This document shows, one piece after another, positions 24,257-35,804 of a stretch of DNA of 64,000 nucleotides. The notes beneath the pieces are model-generated. The model had not been told where the DNA came from. It ran no database searches and worked only from the letters and a program-made list of their open reading frames with translations. The first letter of the stretch is position 1. Each line of letters begins with the position of its first letter. The stretch is taken from the NCBI GenBank assembly GCA_033239525.1, contig BSYO01000014.1:4444536-4508535 (forward strand), in the 5' to 3' direction. Source of the stretch: Nepenthes gracilis (taxonomy: Eukaryota; Streptophyta; Magnoliopsida; Caryophyllales; Nepenthaceae). The position numbers and the translations under genes were made by a program.

Positions 24257-24594
24257 TGGTATCAGAGTCAAGTCTGGTCATAAATCGGGTATCGGTCCAT
24301 CACTCGATTATACTAAAGTTTCATTGTATATTTTCATACTATTGTCAACTTTTTATCCAACCATGATGGAATCTACTTTTTTATTGTTCCAATTTTTTAG
24401 GGAAAATTATGATTTTTAGAGCATGGAAATAAAGACGTTTTTTCACTCCTAAGAGTTACAGGACATTATAAAAGATAGATTTATAAATTTAAAAAATCTT
24501 TCGATCCTCATTGCAGTTTAAAAAATAGAGTTGAAGAAAAACACACAAAAGACTTCGCAAACCTTATTTATTTTATAACAAGCTTTGGTAGAGA
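24257..24594 (+). pseudogene. Copia element G: PBS and gag remnant, cut by element F
   Basis: TGGTATCAGAG at 24257-24267 is the complement of the initiator-methionine tRNA end, the usual copia PBS. From about 24364 the frame reads a copia gag N-terminus, MMESTFLLFQFF then ENYDF then KTFFHS and ELQDIIKDRFINL, interrupted by stops, and LKKNTQKTSQTLF near 24535. Copia F interrupts it at 24594, and the gag does not resume clearly on the other side of F. Confidence 0.78.
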
Positions 24595-25287
24595 TGTTGG
24601 GGTCACTCCCGAGTGGAATGTCCGCGGACTCCAGAGAAGGAATGGACGAGTACTCTTGTTTTGGTAATGTCCGAGCACAGTAGACAAGGAGCCTATTGTC
24701 GTAGACGTGGATTCTGCTCACGTGGGCCTGCAGTGGCCGTTTCTGCAGACTGCGCTGATTGGACGCCGCAGAGGGAGCAGCTTTCCAGGTGGCAGGACTG
24801 TCATCTGACACGCAAGCCTGCGGCTGCCATGATAGTCCTGCGCCATTTTCCCACCACCCTGCCGACAGGATGGTGGCTGCAGGGTGGCAGTAGGGTGGCT
24901 GTCGTCCTGGCTGGCACTCCACGCTGGCATCCTGGACGTGTATATATATATATATTCAGCTCTTGTGGCTCTAGCATGCATGTGTGTGGCAACTCTGTGA
25001 AGGTGTGAGCATTGAGAGAGCTGTGTGGGCAAGTTTTGTAGAGAGAGAGGCATACACTTGATTCTTTTTCTTTCGTTTGAAGCTTGAATAGCTAACGATT
25101 GTAATAATCTTTTACAGTGTATTTTCGGTGGTTTTTCCCTTGGTTCAAGGAGGATACTTTCACGCCAAAAATCTCTTTGTGTGTTCTCGGTCTCTGCCTT
25201 TTTTGCCTGTCCGAGAGCTTTTATCTGTTGCTATTCGAGTACCTTGTCCACTCGGTCACCGTGACTTCCGCGTGTTCAGCGCCAACA
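24595..25287 (+). repeat. 5' LTR of element F
   Basis: 693 bp, TGTTGGGG...GCCAACA. The TATA region is a TA run at 24941-24955. No stop interrupts the gag frame upstream to 25128, so the frame is open through the LTR 3' part and the leader, but the gag ATG is at 25341. Confidence 0.95.
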
Positions 25288-25289
25288 AT

Positions 25290-25300
25290 TGGTATCAGAG
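25290..25300 (+). promoter_or_regulatory. Primer binding site of element F
   Basis: TGGTATCAGAG two bases after the LTR, complementary to the 3' end of initiator-methionine tRNA, as in most plant copia elements. Confidence 0.92.
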
Positions 25301-25340
25301 ACAAGGTTGTTTACTTGGTGATCTTTTCTTGTTATCAGAA

Positions 25341-27533
25341 ATGGAGTTTGGCAGCAAGATGGTTTGTTTGAACGGTTCAAACTTTGACATCTGGCAGAGC
25401 AAAATGTCTGACTTGCTTTTCTTCAAGTCTATGCACGATCCGGTCTTCGCCTCAGAAAAACCGTCGACGAAAACGGACGAGGTCTGGGCGTTGGAGCACA
25501 AACAGGTGTGCGGGTTCATCCGGCAGTTTGTGGACGAGAACGTGTACAACCATGTTCGTAGGGAGACAAATGCCAAAGCCCTTTGGGAGAAGCTGGAGAA
25601 GCTCTTTGCCTCTAAATCTGGTAACAATAAAATTTACCATTTGATGAGGTTGGTCCATATCCGGTACAAGGACGGATCTTCTGTTGCCGACCACTTAAAC
25701 GAGTTTGAGGGATGCGTGGACCGGCTCAACAGTATGGGCATTAAGTTTGAGGACGAAGTGCTAGGACTTTGGCTCCTAGCAACCCTCCCGGACTCATGGG
25801 AAACCATGAGGGTCACGATCGCCAACACAGCTCCGAACAGTGTGGTGACACTGGAGATGGTGAAGGGAGCTGTGCTGAACGAGGAAGTACGACGGCTTTC
25901 TCAGGGTTCGTCTGCCTCTCAGCAGCCCGAGGTCCTTGTCACGGAATCAAGGGGAAGAAGCCGAGGACGTGGCCCAAAGTCTGAAGACAAAGGGCGGAGT
26001 AAGTCACGTTCTCGGTACCAAGATATGGAGTGCCATCATTGTGGCAAGAAGGGCCACATCAAAAAGTTCTGCTACAAATGGAAGCGTGAGAACGCTGGGA
26101 AGCAGAAGGGCGAAAAGAGACGAGGCGAGGAAGAGTCCTCGGTCTCTGTTGTGACAGAAGAGGATCTCCTCTTAACCTGTGAGTCTGAGGACTTGATGAC
26201 TGTGGCAGAACAGTCCTCGGATTGGGTAGTGGACTCTGGCGCTTCAGTCCATGTTACCTCCAGAAGAGAACTGTTCTCCACTTATGCTCCTTGTCCCCGA
26301 GGAGTACTGAGAATGGGCAATAAGCAGACGTCCGAGTTCATCGGACGTGGAGACATCACGTTGGTGATGAATACTGGAGCCCGGCTGACTTTGAAGGACG
26401 TCCGGCACGTCCCTGACATAAGGCTGAACATCATCTCAGTTGGGCGACTGGATGATGAAGGTTACTGCAGCGTCTTCTGTGACAGCAGTATCAAAATGAC
26501 CAAGGGCTCCATGATCATTGCCCGAGGAACTAAGGCATCTGGCCTTTATATCTTGAAAGCTCAGGCTGAAGTAGCTGAGGTAAATGCCACAAGGAGTACG
26601 GAGTCCTCGGATCTTTGGCACAAGAGACTCGGACACATGAGTGAGCGTGGCATGGGTCACTTGGCCAGGAAGGGTCTCATCCCTGAGGTGGATGGAGACA
26701 TGCCTAGGACGTGTCCTCACTGCATGGCGGGGAAGCAAAGAAGAGTCTCCTTCTCGGGAGATGTAACTTCCAAGAAGTCCGAGATCTTGGAGCTTGTACA
26801 CACGGACGTGTGTGGCCCTCTCCCGGAGAAGTCTTTTGGAGGTGCGCAGTACTTTGTGACCTTCATAGACAATTGCTCGAGGAAGTTGTGGGTGTTTCCA
26901 CTAAAGACCAAGGACCAGGTCGCGGAAACTTTTCAACAGTTCCACGTCCTTGTTGAGCGGGAGACCGGGAGGAGACTAAAGGCAATAAGGAGCGACAACG
27001 GTGGCGAGTATATTGGGCGGTTTGATACCTACTGCAGAGCTCATGGCATCAAACATCAGAAGACTCCACCAAAGACGCCACAGATGAACGGAGTGGCCGA
27101 GAGGATGAACCGCACCCTCATGGAAAGGGTTAGGTGCATGCTGTCTGAGGCAAGGCTGGGAGGATCTTTTTGGGCCGAGGCCTTGAGGACGGCCGCCCAT
27201 GTTATTAACCGCTCGCCCAGTAAGCCTCTGCACGGGGAAGTTCCTGAGCTGATTTGGACCGGGAAAGAACCAAAGATACTGATCTCATGGACTTTTGGCT
27301 GCAAGGCCTTTGTCCATGTTCCGAGAGATGAGAGGACCAAACTGGAGCCAAAGACACTACAATGTGTTTTTCTGGGCTATGGTGAGGAAGAATTTGGGTA
27401 CAGGCTTTATGACCCAAAAACAAAGAAGCTGGTTCGTTCCCGCGACGTGGTCTTCGTTGAGGACGAGACCATAGAGGACGTTGGGAAAAATGTGAAGTCT
27501 CTTTCCGACTTCTCTCGGATGGACACAGATTGA
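25341..27533 (+). CDS. Copia F Gag-protease-integrase polyprotein (730 aa, intact frame)
   Basis: The start is the ATG at 25341 (MEFGSKMVCLNGSNFDIW), the conserved gag start, although the frame is open further upstream. Order: gag (to about residue 225), CCHC zinc knuckle at 231-244 (C-H-H-C, G-H, F-C), aspartic protease with D-S-G-A at 298, and integrase with zinc-binding H-x4-H from 427 and a C-P-H-C further on. The catalytic core is D489, D552, E587, the D,D35E spacing of integrases. All these residues are present. The usual polyprotein continues into RT; here a frameshift near 27525 ends the frame at TGA 27531-27533. Tork-type assignment comes from gag and integrase style. Confidence 0.9.
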   Translation: MEFGSKMVCLNGSNFDIWQSKMSDLLFFKSMHDPVFASEKPSTKTDEVWALEHKQVCGFIRQFVDENVYNHVRRETNAKALWEKLEKLFASKSGNNKIYHLMRLVHIRYKDGSSVADHLNEFEGCVDRLNSMGIKFEDEVLGLWLLATLPDSWETMRVTIANTAPNSVVTLEMVKGAVLNEEVRRLSQGSSASQQPEVLVTESRGRSRGRGPKSEDKGRSKSRSRYQDMECHHCGKKGHIKKFCYKWKRENAGKQKGEKRRGEEESSVSVVTEEDLLLTCESEDLMTVAEQSSDWVVDSGASVHVTSRRELFSTYAPCPRGVLRMGNKQTSEFIGRGDITLVMNTGARLTLKDVRHVPDIRLNIISVGRLDDEGYCSVFCDSSIKMTKGSMIIARGTKASGLYILKAQAEVAEVNATRSTESSDLWHKRLGHMSERGMGHLARKGLIPEVDGDMPRTCPHCMAGKQRRVSFSGDVTSKKSEILELVHTDVCGPLPEKSFGGAQYFVTFIDNCSRKLWVFPLKTKDQVAETFQQFHVLVERETGRRLKAIRSDNGGEYIGRFDTYCRAHGIKHQKTPPKTPQMNGVAERMNRTLMERVRCMLSEARLGGSFWAEALRTAAHVINRSPSKPLHGEVPELIWTGKEPKILISWTFGCKAFVHVPRDERTKLEPKTLQCVFLGYGEEEFGYRLYDPKTKKLVRSRDVVFVEDETIEDVGKNVKSLSDFSRMDTD

Positions 27534-29317
27534 GATTGAAATCGTCTGTCTGTACCTCTTGTATCCGATGTCCTCGGATCAAGGGTAATCGCCAACCCGA
27601 GATCAAAGTAGTACAGCGCCTCGGGATCGGAGTTGAAGATGTGGTACCTCAAAGGGGTGAAGTAGCCCAAGTGAGACGGTCGTCCAGTGAGACGCCCGTC
27701 CCGTCCGCCTTCCAACCAAGTGAGTTTGTCCTCCTCACCGACGCTAGAGAACCCGAGAGGACTTGAAGAGGCCATGAGCAAGATCGAGAAGGATAAATGG
27801 TTTGAAGCCATGGAGGAAGAAATGACTTCCCTTCATGAGAACCATACGTTTCAGCTACCGGCGGCATTGCCTAAGGGGAAGAAGGCTCTGAAGAACAAAT
27901 GGGTCTTCCGCCTGAAGGCAACCGAGGACCCGAGCGCCCCAAAACACAAGGCAAGACTTGTGGTCAAGGGATTTGGTCAACGAAAGGGTGTTGACTTTGA
28001 TGAAATTTTTGCACCTGTTGTGAAGATGTCCTCGGTCCGTGTAGTGCTCGGACTGGCAGCAGCGTTGGACCTGGAGGTTGAGCAACTAGATGTCCGGACG
28101 GCCTTTCTCCATGGAGATCTAAGGGAAGAGATCTACATGGAGCAACCAGACGGCTTTGAAGTCAAAGGAAAGGAGGGACTTGTTTGTCGTTTGAAGAAGA
28201 GCTTGTATGGGCTGAAACAGGCTCCGAGACAGTGGTACCGGAAGTTCGAGTCTGTTATGGTCAAGCAAGGTTACCATAAGACCTCCTCGGACCACTGTGT
28301 CTTTGTGCAGAAGTTCTCGACAACGATTTCATCATCCTTCTCCTTTATGTGGACGACATGCTTTGGTTGTCGGACGTAATAGTACTCGGATCATGGAGTC
28401 AAGAAGCAATCGGGACAGTCTTTCGCCATGAAAGACCTCGGACCGCGAAACAGACTCCAGGGATCGAAATTTCGCGACCGAGAGGCAAGAAGCTCTGGCT
28501 ATCCTGTGGAGGGTTATATTGAAAAGGTGCTTCGAGATTCGGCATGGAAGGGTCCAAGCACAAGACCCTAACGCCAACCATTTCAAATCATGCAAGCGGC
28601 GGTGTCCGTCCTCGGACACCGAAAAGCGCGCATGAGTAAAGTTCCTTACTCCTCGGCCGTTGGCGATCTTATGTCTGCTGTGGCCGTGTGTACGCGGCCG
28701 GACATTGCTCATGCGGTTGGCCTTGTGAGCAGATTTCTCTCAAACCCAGGGATGGAGCATTGGTCTGTGGTGAAGTGGATCTTCAGATATTTGCGCGGGA
28801 CCTCCAAGGTGGGTTTGATGTTTGGAGAAGAGAAGCCTCAGTTAATTGCGTACACGGACGCAGATATGGCCGGGGACGTTGATTCTAGGAAATCAACGTC
28901 TGGATACTTGGTGAAATTTGTGGGAGGGGCGGTCTCCTCGGTCAAATTCTGAAGTGCGTCGCTCTCTCGACCACAGAGGCAGAGTTCATTGCCGTGACCG
29001 AGGCCTGCAAGGAAATGCTGTGGATGAAGAGGTTCGTCCAAGAATTGGGTCTAAGGCAAGAGGCGTACGAGATCCTTTGTGACAGTCAGAGTGCCATTCA
29101 CTTGTGTAAGAACTCCTCGTTCCATTCTCGGTCAAAGCACATTGACGTGCGATATCATTGGGTGAGAGATGTTTTTGATGATGGGCAGCTGTCAATCGGA
29201 AAGGTCCGCTCGGACGATAATGGGTCAGACATGATGACCAAGGTTTTGCCAAAGGGAAAGCTGAAAGCTTGTTGTGACATTGCTGGTCTAACTGACTTTA
29301 CTCCCACTCGGTCGTGA
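27534..29317 (+). pseudogene. Copia F RT-RNase H region with frameshifts
   Basis: Continuation of the same polyprotein in pieces. The hinge reads in a shifted frame (SAFQPSEFVLLTDAREPE, about 27704-27757) and returns to the gag frame near 27760. RT: KNKWVFRLKA (27894), FDEIFAPVVKMSS, LDVRTAFLHGDL (28085) and LYGLKQAPRQWYRKF. A frameshift near 28318 precedes the intact active-site box Y-V-D-D at 28346-28357. The stretch 28370-28590 is scrambled by small indels. RNase H resumes at SKVPYSSAVGDLM (28638), YTDADMAGDVDSRKSTSGY, is shifted near 28945, and ends with DMMTKVLPKGKL and a stop at 29315. Essential residues survive, so the breaks may be recent or artefactual. Confidence 0.88.
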
Positions 29318-29326
29318 GGGGAAGTT

Positions 29327-30015
29327 TGTTGGGGTCACTCCCGAGTGGAATGTCCGCGGACTCCAGAGAAGGAATGGACGAGTACTCTTGTTTTGGTAAT
29401 GTCCGAGTACAGTAGACAAGGAGCCTATTGTCGTAGACGTGGATTCTGCTCACGTGGGCCTGCGGTGGCGTTTAGATCAGATCGGCTGATTGACGCCGCA
29501 GAGGGAGCAGCTTTCCAGTGGCGGGGATCACATCGACACGCAAGCTGCGGCCATGCATGACAGATCTGCGCCATTTTCCCACCACCCTGCCGACAGGATG
29601 GTGGCTGCAGGGTGGCAGTAGGGTGGCTGTCGTCCTGGCTGGCAATCCACGCTGGCATCCTGGACGTGTATATATATATATATTCAGCTCTTGTGGCTCT
29701 AGCATGCATGTGTGTGGCAACTCTGTGAAGGTGTGAGCATTGAGAGAGCTGTGTGGGCAAGTTTTGTAGAGAGAGAGGCATACACTTGATTCTTTTTCTT
29801 TCGTTTGAAGCTTGAGTAGCTAACGATTGTAATAATCTTTTACAGTGTATTTTCGGTGGTTTTTCCCTTGGTTCAAGGAGGATACTTTCACGCCAAAAAT
29901 CTCTTTGTGTGTTCTCGGTCTCTGCCTTTTTTGCCTGTCCGAGAGCTTTTATCTGTTGCTATTCGAGTACCTTGTCCACTCGGTCACCGTGACTTCCGCG
30001 TGTTCAGCGCCAACA
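29327..30015 (+). repeat. 3' LTR of element F
   Basis: 689 bp. It differs from the 5' LTR mainly in one block (29462-29570 versus 24731-24840) that contains several single-base losses; the rest shows only a handful of differences. Confidence 0.95.
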
Positions 30016-30029
30016 AGAGATACATTTGG

Positions 30030-31893
30030 TCAGTGAGAATAGAAACTTCTTGAAGATGGAAGGCTACTATCGAAGATTTGTAGAGGATTTTTTAAAATTG
30101 CCATGTCGTTAACCCGATTGACAAGGAAGTTAATTTCGAATGGATGGAAGATTGTGAAAGAAGTTTCCAAAAGTTGAAGAACTGATGGACGATTGCTCCT
30201 ATTTTGCCGATTATCAAAGGATCCAAAGAATTTGCAATTTATTGTGATACATCTAAGATCATGCTTGGATATGTTTTGATGCAACACGAAAAAGTGATCT
30301 CTTATGGGTCAAGACATATGAAAATGTACAAGAGGAATTATCCAACGTATGATCTAGAATAGGCATCAATAATTTTTGCATTGAAGATTTGGGGACATTA
30401 CCTTTATGGAAAGAAATTTTTGACGTATACGGATCATAAAAGCCTCGAATATTTATTTTCTGAAAATGAATTGAACATGAGATAACAAAGTTGGATTGAC
30501 TTCCTAAAAATTACAATTGTAAAATTCAACATCAATCGAAAAAAAGCTAATATCGTGGTAGATACTTTAAGTCGTCAAATAACAAGTTTTATGGCTCATT
30601 TGAGAATTAAAGAGATAGACATGTTCGATTGTATGAGGCAATATAATATCAAAAGGTACTTTCAAGGTAATCGAATGATATTGTCAAAATTTTTAATGCC
30701 ATTGGAGAACTTGAATAAAATTAAAGGAGGTCAAATGAATGATCTATTTTTTATAGACACTGTTAAATATTTAAACAGGGACACTAGAGCAGATTTTTGT
30801 ATAGGGGTCGATAAAGTTTTAAAGTTTTGGGAACAGATACGTGTGCCAAATATTGAAAAATTAAAAGAAAAAATTATGAATGAAACACATTGTTCGAAAT
30901 ACATTATCCATCTGAGAATTAACAAAATCTATCAAAACTTAAAGAAATTATTTTGGTGGAGAAATATAAAAAGAGAAATTACCGTCTATGTGGGAAGATG
31001 TTTGATTTGCTAACAATTGAAGGCCGAGTATGAAAAGTCACCTGGCCTGTTGTAACCAATACCAACTCTAGGTATAATAATAGATTTTGCGATGGAATTG
31101 CCAACGATGTAGAGAAACCAAGGCATTGTTTGGATGATTGTGGATTGGCTCATTCAGTTGGCTCATTTTATAGCCATGCAGATGACATTTTCTAGAGATC
31201 GGTTGGCAACATTATATATTAATGATGTGGTTAGATTGCATGGTGTGCCAACTTCGATTGTGTCTCGTCGATATTTGACGTTTGTCTCTAAATTTTAAAA
31301 AAATTTGTATCATGAATTAGGAACTAATTAGAAGTTTATCACAATTTATCATCCTCAAATAGATGAACAATTGAAGTAAATTATTTAGATTTTAAAAGAC
31401 ATGTTAAGAGTTTCAATTTTAGAGATGAAAGACAATTTGAATGATTATTTGGCATTGACTAAATTTATTTATAATAATAGTTGTCAGGCGAGTATTGGTA
31501 TAGCCCTATTTGAGATTTTGTATAGAAGAAAATATCGTTTCCCGATTTATTGGGAAGAGACTAGAGATGAGAGACTTTTTAGACCATAGGTCATTTAAAA
31601 GACATCCAATAAGATTCATTTGGTTCATGATTGGTTGAATATTATGTAAAGTAGGCAGAAAAGTTATACTGATCGGAGAAGATCGAAGCTAAGTTTTAAT
31701 GTTGGAGATTACATTTTTCTGAATATATCTCTATCAAAAGGAATCTCAAGGTTTGGGATTAAAGACAAATTGAAGTTGAGATTTATTGGACTATTCAAAA
31801 TTTTAGATGAAATTGGTGAAGTAGCCTGCAGATTGGATCTACCTCTGAACTTGGAAGATATTCATAATGTGTTTCATGTATCAATTCTATGAA
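30030..31893 (+). pseudogene. Tekay-like chromovirus pol remnant E (RNase H to integrase)
   Basis: Strongly AT-drifted pol. It starts with the RT/RNase H hinge ([10 protein letters not shown] near 30062). RNase H follows: MQHEKVISYGSRHMK near 30281, IFALKIWGHYLYGKKF near 30370, YTDHKSLEYLF near 30429. Integrase: LFWWRNIKREITVYVGRCLIC (about 30950-31011), VDWLIQLAHF, RLHGVPTSIVS and YNNSCQASIG near 31470. The end is LDIPLNLED-like, then HNVFHVSIL near 31866. Many stops. It lacks the chromodomain tail and both LTRs; 31894-32031 has no recognised feature. It is a diverged relative of the D pol at 32361-35755. Confidence 0.87.
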
Positions 31894-32031
31894 TTTTTTT
31901 GATAATTAAGTAAATTGAATTAAAAATTAAAAGATTACAAATTTGATATTCCATCTCCAAGTATTTTACCAACTTGGAAAAGGAACAAAGATGCTGGTGT
32001 ATACCCCGAACACATTGGTACATGTCTCCAA

Positions 32032-32360
32032 TGTAATGACCTAAAATTTTAAAAGGAAAAATTTTAATCATCAAGTCCGGTCAACGCAAGTTGACCGGAA
32101 AACAAAATAAGAAAAGTACATCGGCTTAAGATGGAAATCAAGTTAGGCCTTAAGAACTCCGAATTTCTGGGATAAGAAGAAGTCCGGATTTCATTAGTGA
32201 AATTCTAGTTCGGATTTCCTTGATAAAACGAAGTCCGGATTTCCTTAATAAAAAAAAGGCCGGATTTCCCTTGGTAAAAGAACTCCGGATTCCGTAGGAA
32301 ACAGAAGTCCGGATTTCCTTGAAGAAAAGAAGTCCGGATCTCCTTGAAGAAAAGAAGTCC
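32032..32360 (+). repeat. Truncated 5' LTR of element D
   Basis: The first ~329 bp of the D LTR, about 95% identical by eye to 35805-36136. Its start TGTAATGACCT differs from TGTGACGACCC of the other LTR only by transitions. It ends inside the AGAAGTCCGGA repeat and passes straight into protease coding sequence, so the rest of the LTR, the PBS and gag are deleted. Confidence 0.9.
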
Positions 32361-35300
32361 GGAGGTGGTAGAAGGTACACTTTCTATCTGTGGCATCTCT
32401 AGTCACGTACTCTTTGATTCTGGATCTACTCATTCTTTTGTTTCCTATGAATTTTTGAAACATCTTACGACCCTTCCTAAAGTTCTTGATTATCCATTGA
32501 TGGTTGCCTCACCGACAGGGTCGTCCGTAATTTTAAATATAGTATTTTCCGAATGTCCAATAAAAGTAAATGAATACTTGATACCTGTTAACCTGGTTGT
32601 ACTGGAAATGAAAGACTTTGATGCAATCTTGGGAATGGACTGGTTAGCCAGATATCATGCCAAGATTGATTGTTTCTGGAAAAGAGTAGAATTCACCATT
32701 CCTGGAAACAAGCCTTTTCACATTCAGGGTGTTCGGCGAAAGGAAGCATCCTGCTTTATTTCGGCTCTTCATGCCAGACACTTGATTAGTGATGGATGCC
32801 AAGCTTATCTAGCCTTTGCTAGTGTAACTATAGAAAATCAAGAATCTCTGGCTAGAGAGATTCCTGTGGTGCGGGAATTTGAAGACATATTCACTGATGA
32901 ATTACCTGGATTGCCACCCCAACGAGAGTTAGAATTTGGTGTGGAATTGATACCAGGTTCAGCACCGATATCCAAACACCCTATTGGAAGGCACCGGCTG
33001 AACTCAAAGAATTGAAACAACAATTGCATGAATTGTTAGATAAAGGTTTCATTCAGCCAAGTGTGTCACCATGGGGAGCACATGTTCTCTTTGTCAAAAA
33101 GAAGGACGGGACCATGAGATTATGTGTGGACTATCGAGAATTAAACAAAATCACCATCAAGAACAAATATCCTCTGCCGAGGATTGATGATCTCCTTGAT
33201 CAGTTACAAGGGGCTTGCGTATTTTCAAAAATTGATCTTAGATCCGGGTATCATCAGCTTCAAATCAGCAAGGAGGATATAGCAAAGACGGCGTTCCGGA
33301 CCAGGTATGGGCACTATGAATTTATAGTAATGCCTTTTGGGTTGACTAATGCTCCGGCTGTTTTTATGGATCTAATGAATCGAATTTTCCAACCATACCT
33401 GGACAAGTTCGTGATAGTATTTATTGATGACATCCTTGTGTACTCGAAAAGCTCTGAGGAACACGAGAAGCATTTACGCACTACATTTCGGATTCTTAGA
33501 GAGCATCGGCTGTTCACCAAATTAAAAAGTGCGAATTTTGGTTGGAGGAAGTAGGATTCCTTGGTCACGTCATCTCCAAGGAAGGAATCTCAGTCGACCC
33601 TATGAAAGTGGAAGCAGTGGTAAAGTGGAACCGGCCAACTTCTGTGACCGAAGTGCGAAGCTTCTTAGTCCTGGCTGGATACTATAGACGGTTTGTGGAG
33701 AACTTTTCCCAAATCGCCTTGCCACTCACCCAATTAACTAAGAAGGATGCCAAGTTCGAGTGGACCAAAGATTGTGAAGAGAGCTTCCAGACGCTTAAAG
33801 ACCGGTTAGTAATCCGCTCCGGTCCCACCATTCCAAACGGGTCGAGGACTTATTGTTTCATCGCGATGCTTCAAGATCGGATTGGGCTGTGTTTTAATGC
33901 AACACGGTAGGGTAATTGCCTATGGTCACGGCAGTTGAAGGATCATGAAAGGAATTATCCAACTCACGATTTGGAATTGGCCGCAGTGGTGTTTGCATTG
34001 AAAATCTGGAGGCATTACCTATATGGTGAAAGATTCTTGGTCTACTCCGATCACAAGAGTTTAAAATATTTATTCTCCCAGAAGGAACTGAACATGAGAC
34101 AGAGAAGGTGGATTGAATTCCTAATGGACTATGATTGTGAAATCCGTTATGAGCCAGGAAAGGCCAACGTGGTTGCCGACGCGTTAAGTAGGCAGCCTGA
34201 GATGCTAGCTAGAATGCAAGTTAAGCAAATGGAGATGCTGGATTGCCTCATGATTTATGATGTTCAGCGTTATGTGCATGGGAAGCGGATGATTTTGGCA
34301 CATCTTCAAGTTCAGCCAGAAATGATTAATGAGGTAAAGGGATGTCAAACGAATGATTCTTTTCTTGTAAAGATCATGGGCGAGCTAGATAAAGAATTCC
34401 GAAGTGATTTTCAGATTTCACCGGATGGAGCATTAAGATTTAGAAATCGGTTATGTGTGCCGGACAATAAAGACTTAAAGGAGAAAATTCTTAAAGAAGC
34501 CCATCGATCCCGTTATACGATTCACCCAGGAGCCAATAAGATGCATCAAGATTTGAAGAAAACATTATGGTGGAGGAATATGAAAAGGGATATTGCAGCT
34601 TACGTGGAAAAGTGTCTTATATGCCAACAAGTAAAGGCCGAAAGAAAGCAGCCGTCTGGGTTATTGCAACCAATGCCATTTCCAGGCTGGAAATGGGAAG
34701 ACATTGCCATGGATTTTGTGACCGGTCTGCCAAGGACGCCAAGGAAGCATGATGCTATTTGGGTGATTGTCGACCGGCTAACAAAGTCAGCTCATTTCCT
34801 GGCAATCCGAACGACTTACTCCCGTGATAAATTAGCCCAACTGTATGTGAACGAAATTGTCAGACTTCATGGTGTGCCTGTCTCTATTGTATCAGATAGA
34901 GACCCTCGTTTTGTTTCATGATTCTGGAAAAGTCTCCATAAAGAATTGGGCACTGAATTAAAATTTAGTACTGCTTTTCATCCGCAAACCGACAACCAAT
35001 CAGAACGGACTATCCAGATTCTTGAAGATATGTTAAGGGCCTCAGTCTTGGAGATGAAAAGAACTTGGGATGATTCATTAGCTCTTGCAGAGTTCGCTTA
35101 TAATAACAGTTACCAGGCCAGCATTGGCATGGCTCCTTTTGAGGCTTTGTATGGGAGAAAATGTAGATCACCAATTCACTGGGAGGAGCACGGAGATAAG
35201 AGAATTTTGGGTCCAGACATTATCAAAGAGACGGCAGAAAAGATAAAGTTATTACATGAGAATCTCAGAGTAGCCCGGAGCAGACAAAAGAGCTATGCAG

Positions 35301-35755
35301 ATAGAAGGAGATCTGCATTAGAATTTGAAAAAGGTGATTTTGTGTTCCTAAAGGTATCACCATCCAAGGGGAAATACAGATTCGTGGTAAAAGGGAAGCT
35401 GAAGCCACGATTTATTGGTCCTTTTGAAATTCTAGAGAGGATTGGAGAAGTAGCTTACAGACTTGCACTACCTCCAAACTTGGCAGAAGTACATGACGTG
35501 TTTCATGTATCAATGTTTTGAAAGTATGTCCATGATCCTACTCATGTAATTGAGTATGAACCTTTGACGATCGACAAGGACTTATCCTATATAGAAGAAC
35601 CAGTGAAAATCTTGGATCGAAAGGAACAGAGATTACGCACCAAATCAATCGCTCTAGTAAAGGTGCTCTGGAAGAATCACACACCGGAAGAGGCAACTTG
35701 GGAACGAGAGGAAGAGATTCGGAACAAATACCCATATCTATTTTCTCAAGGTTAG
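32361..35755 (+). pseudogene. Element D pol: protease, RT, RNase H, integrase, chromodomain (Tekay/Del-like)
   Basis: Protease with VLFDSGSTHSFVS near 32407. RT from 33012: [38 protein letters not shown] and an intact F-I-D-D box near 33421. RNase H: about 33860-34200 ([11 protein letters not shown]). Integrase: [11 protein letters not shown] and CLICQQVK (HHCC), [18 protein letters not shown] and DNQSERTIQ, with D-D-E retained. C-terminal chromodomain: about 35522-35755 (YVHDPTHVIEYEPL, VLWKNHTPEEATWE), which defines a chromovirus. Frameshifts near 32985, 33538 and 33850-33920, and TGA stops at about 34919 and 35519, break it. Gag is absent through the deletion at 32360. Confidence 0.93.
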
Positions 35756-35791
35756 TAACTTTATTTAAAATTTCGAGGACGAAATTCCTAT

Positions 35792-35804
35792 AAATAGGGG
35801 AGGT
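35792..35804 (+). promoter_or_regulatory. Polypurine tract of element D
   Basis: AAATAGGGGAGGT directly before the LTR start TGTGACGACCC, after the TTTCGAGGACGAAATT block typical of Tekay elements (35770-35787). Confidence 0.85.

Larger units (their letters stand above)
24595..30015 (+). mobile_element. Full-length Tork-like Ty1/copia retrotransposon F (5421 bp)
   Basis: LTRs at 24595-25287 (693 bp) and 29327-30015 (689 bp) start TGTTGGGGTCA and end GCCAACA, flanked by the perfect duplication AGAGA (24590-24594 and 30016-30020). A PBS (25290-25300) and a purine tract (GTGAGGGGAAGTT, 29314-29326) bracket gag-PR-INT-RT-RNase H in copia order. Apart from one ~110-bp block, the LTRs are almost identical, so this is the youngest element in the window. 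Frameshifts in the RT/RNase H half make it non-autonomous as read. Confidence 0.96.

Noticed and set aside
24257..24267. TGGTATCAGAG as part of a tRNA gene (also at 25290 and 38773)
   Set aside because: Each copy lies directly after an LTR end and is a primer binding site; no tRNA cloverleaf surrounds it.
25128..25340. Upstream in-frame extension of the copia F gag into the LTR
   Set aside because: The frame is open but the conserved gag start is at 25341; the extra part would be encoded by LTR U5 and the PBS.
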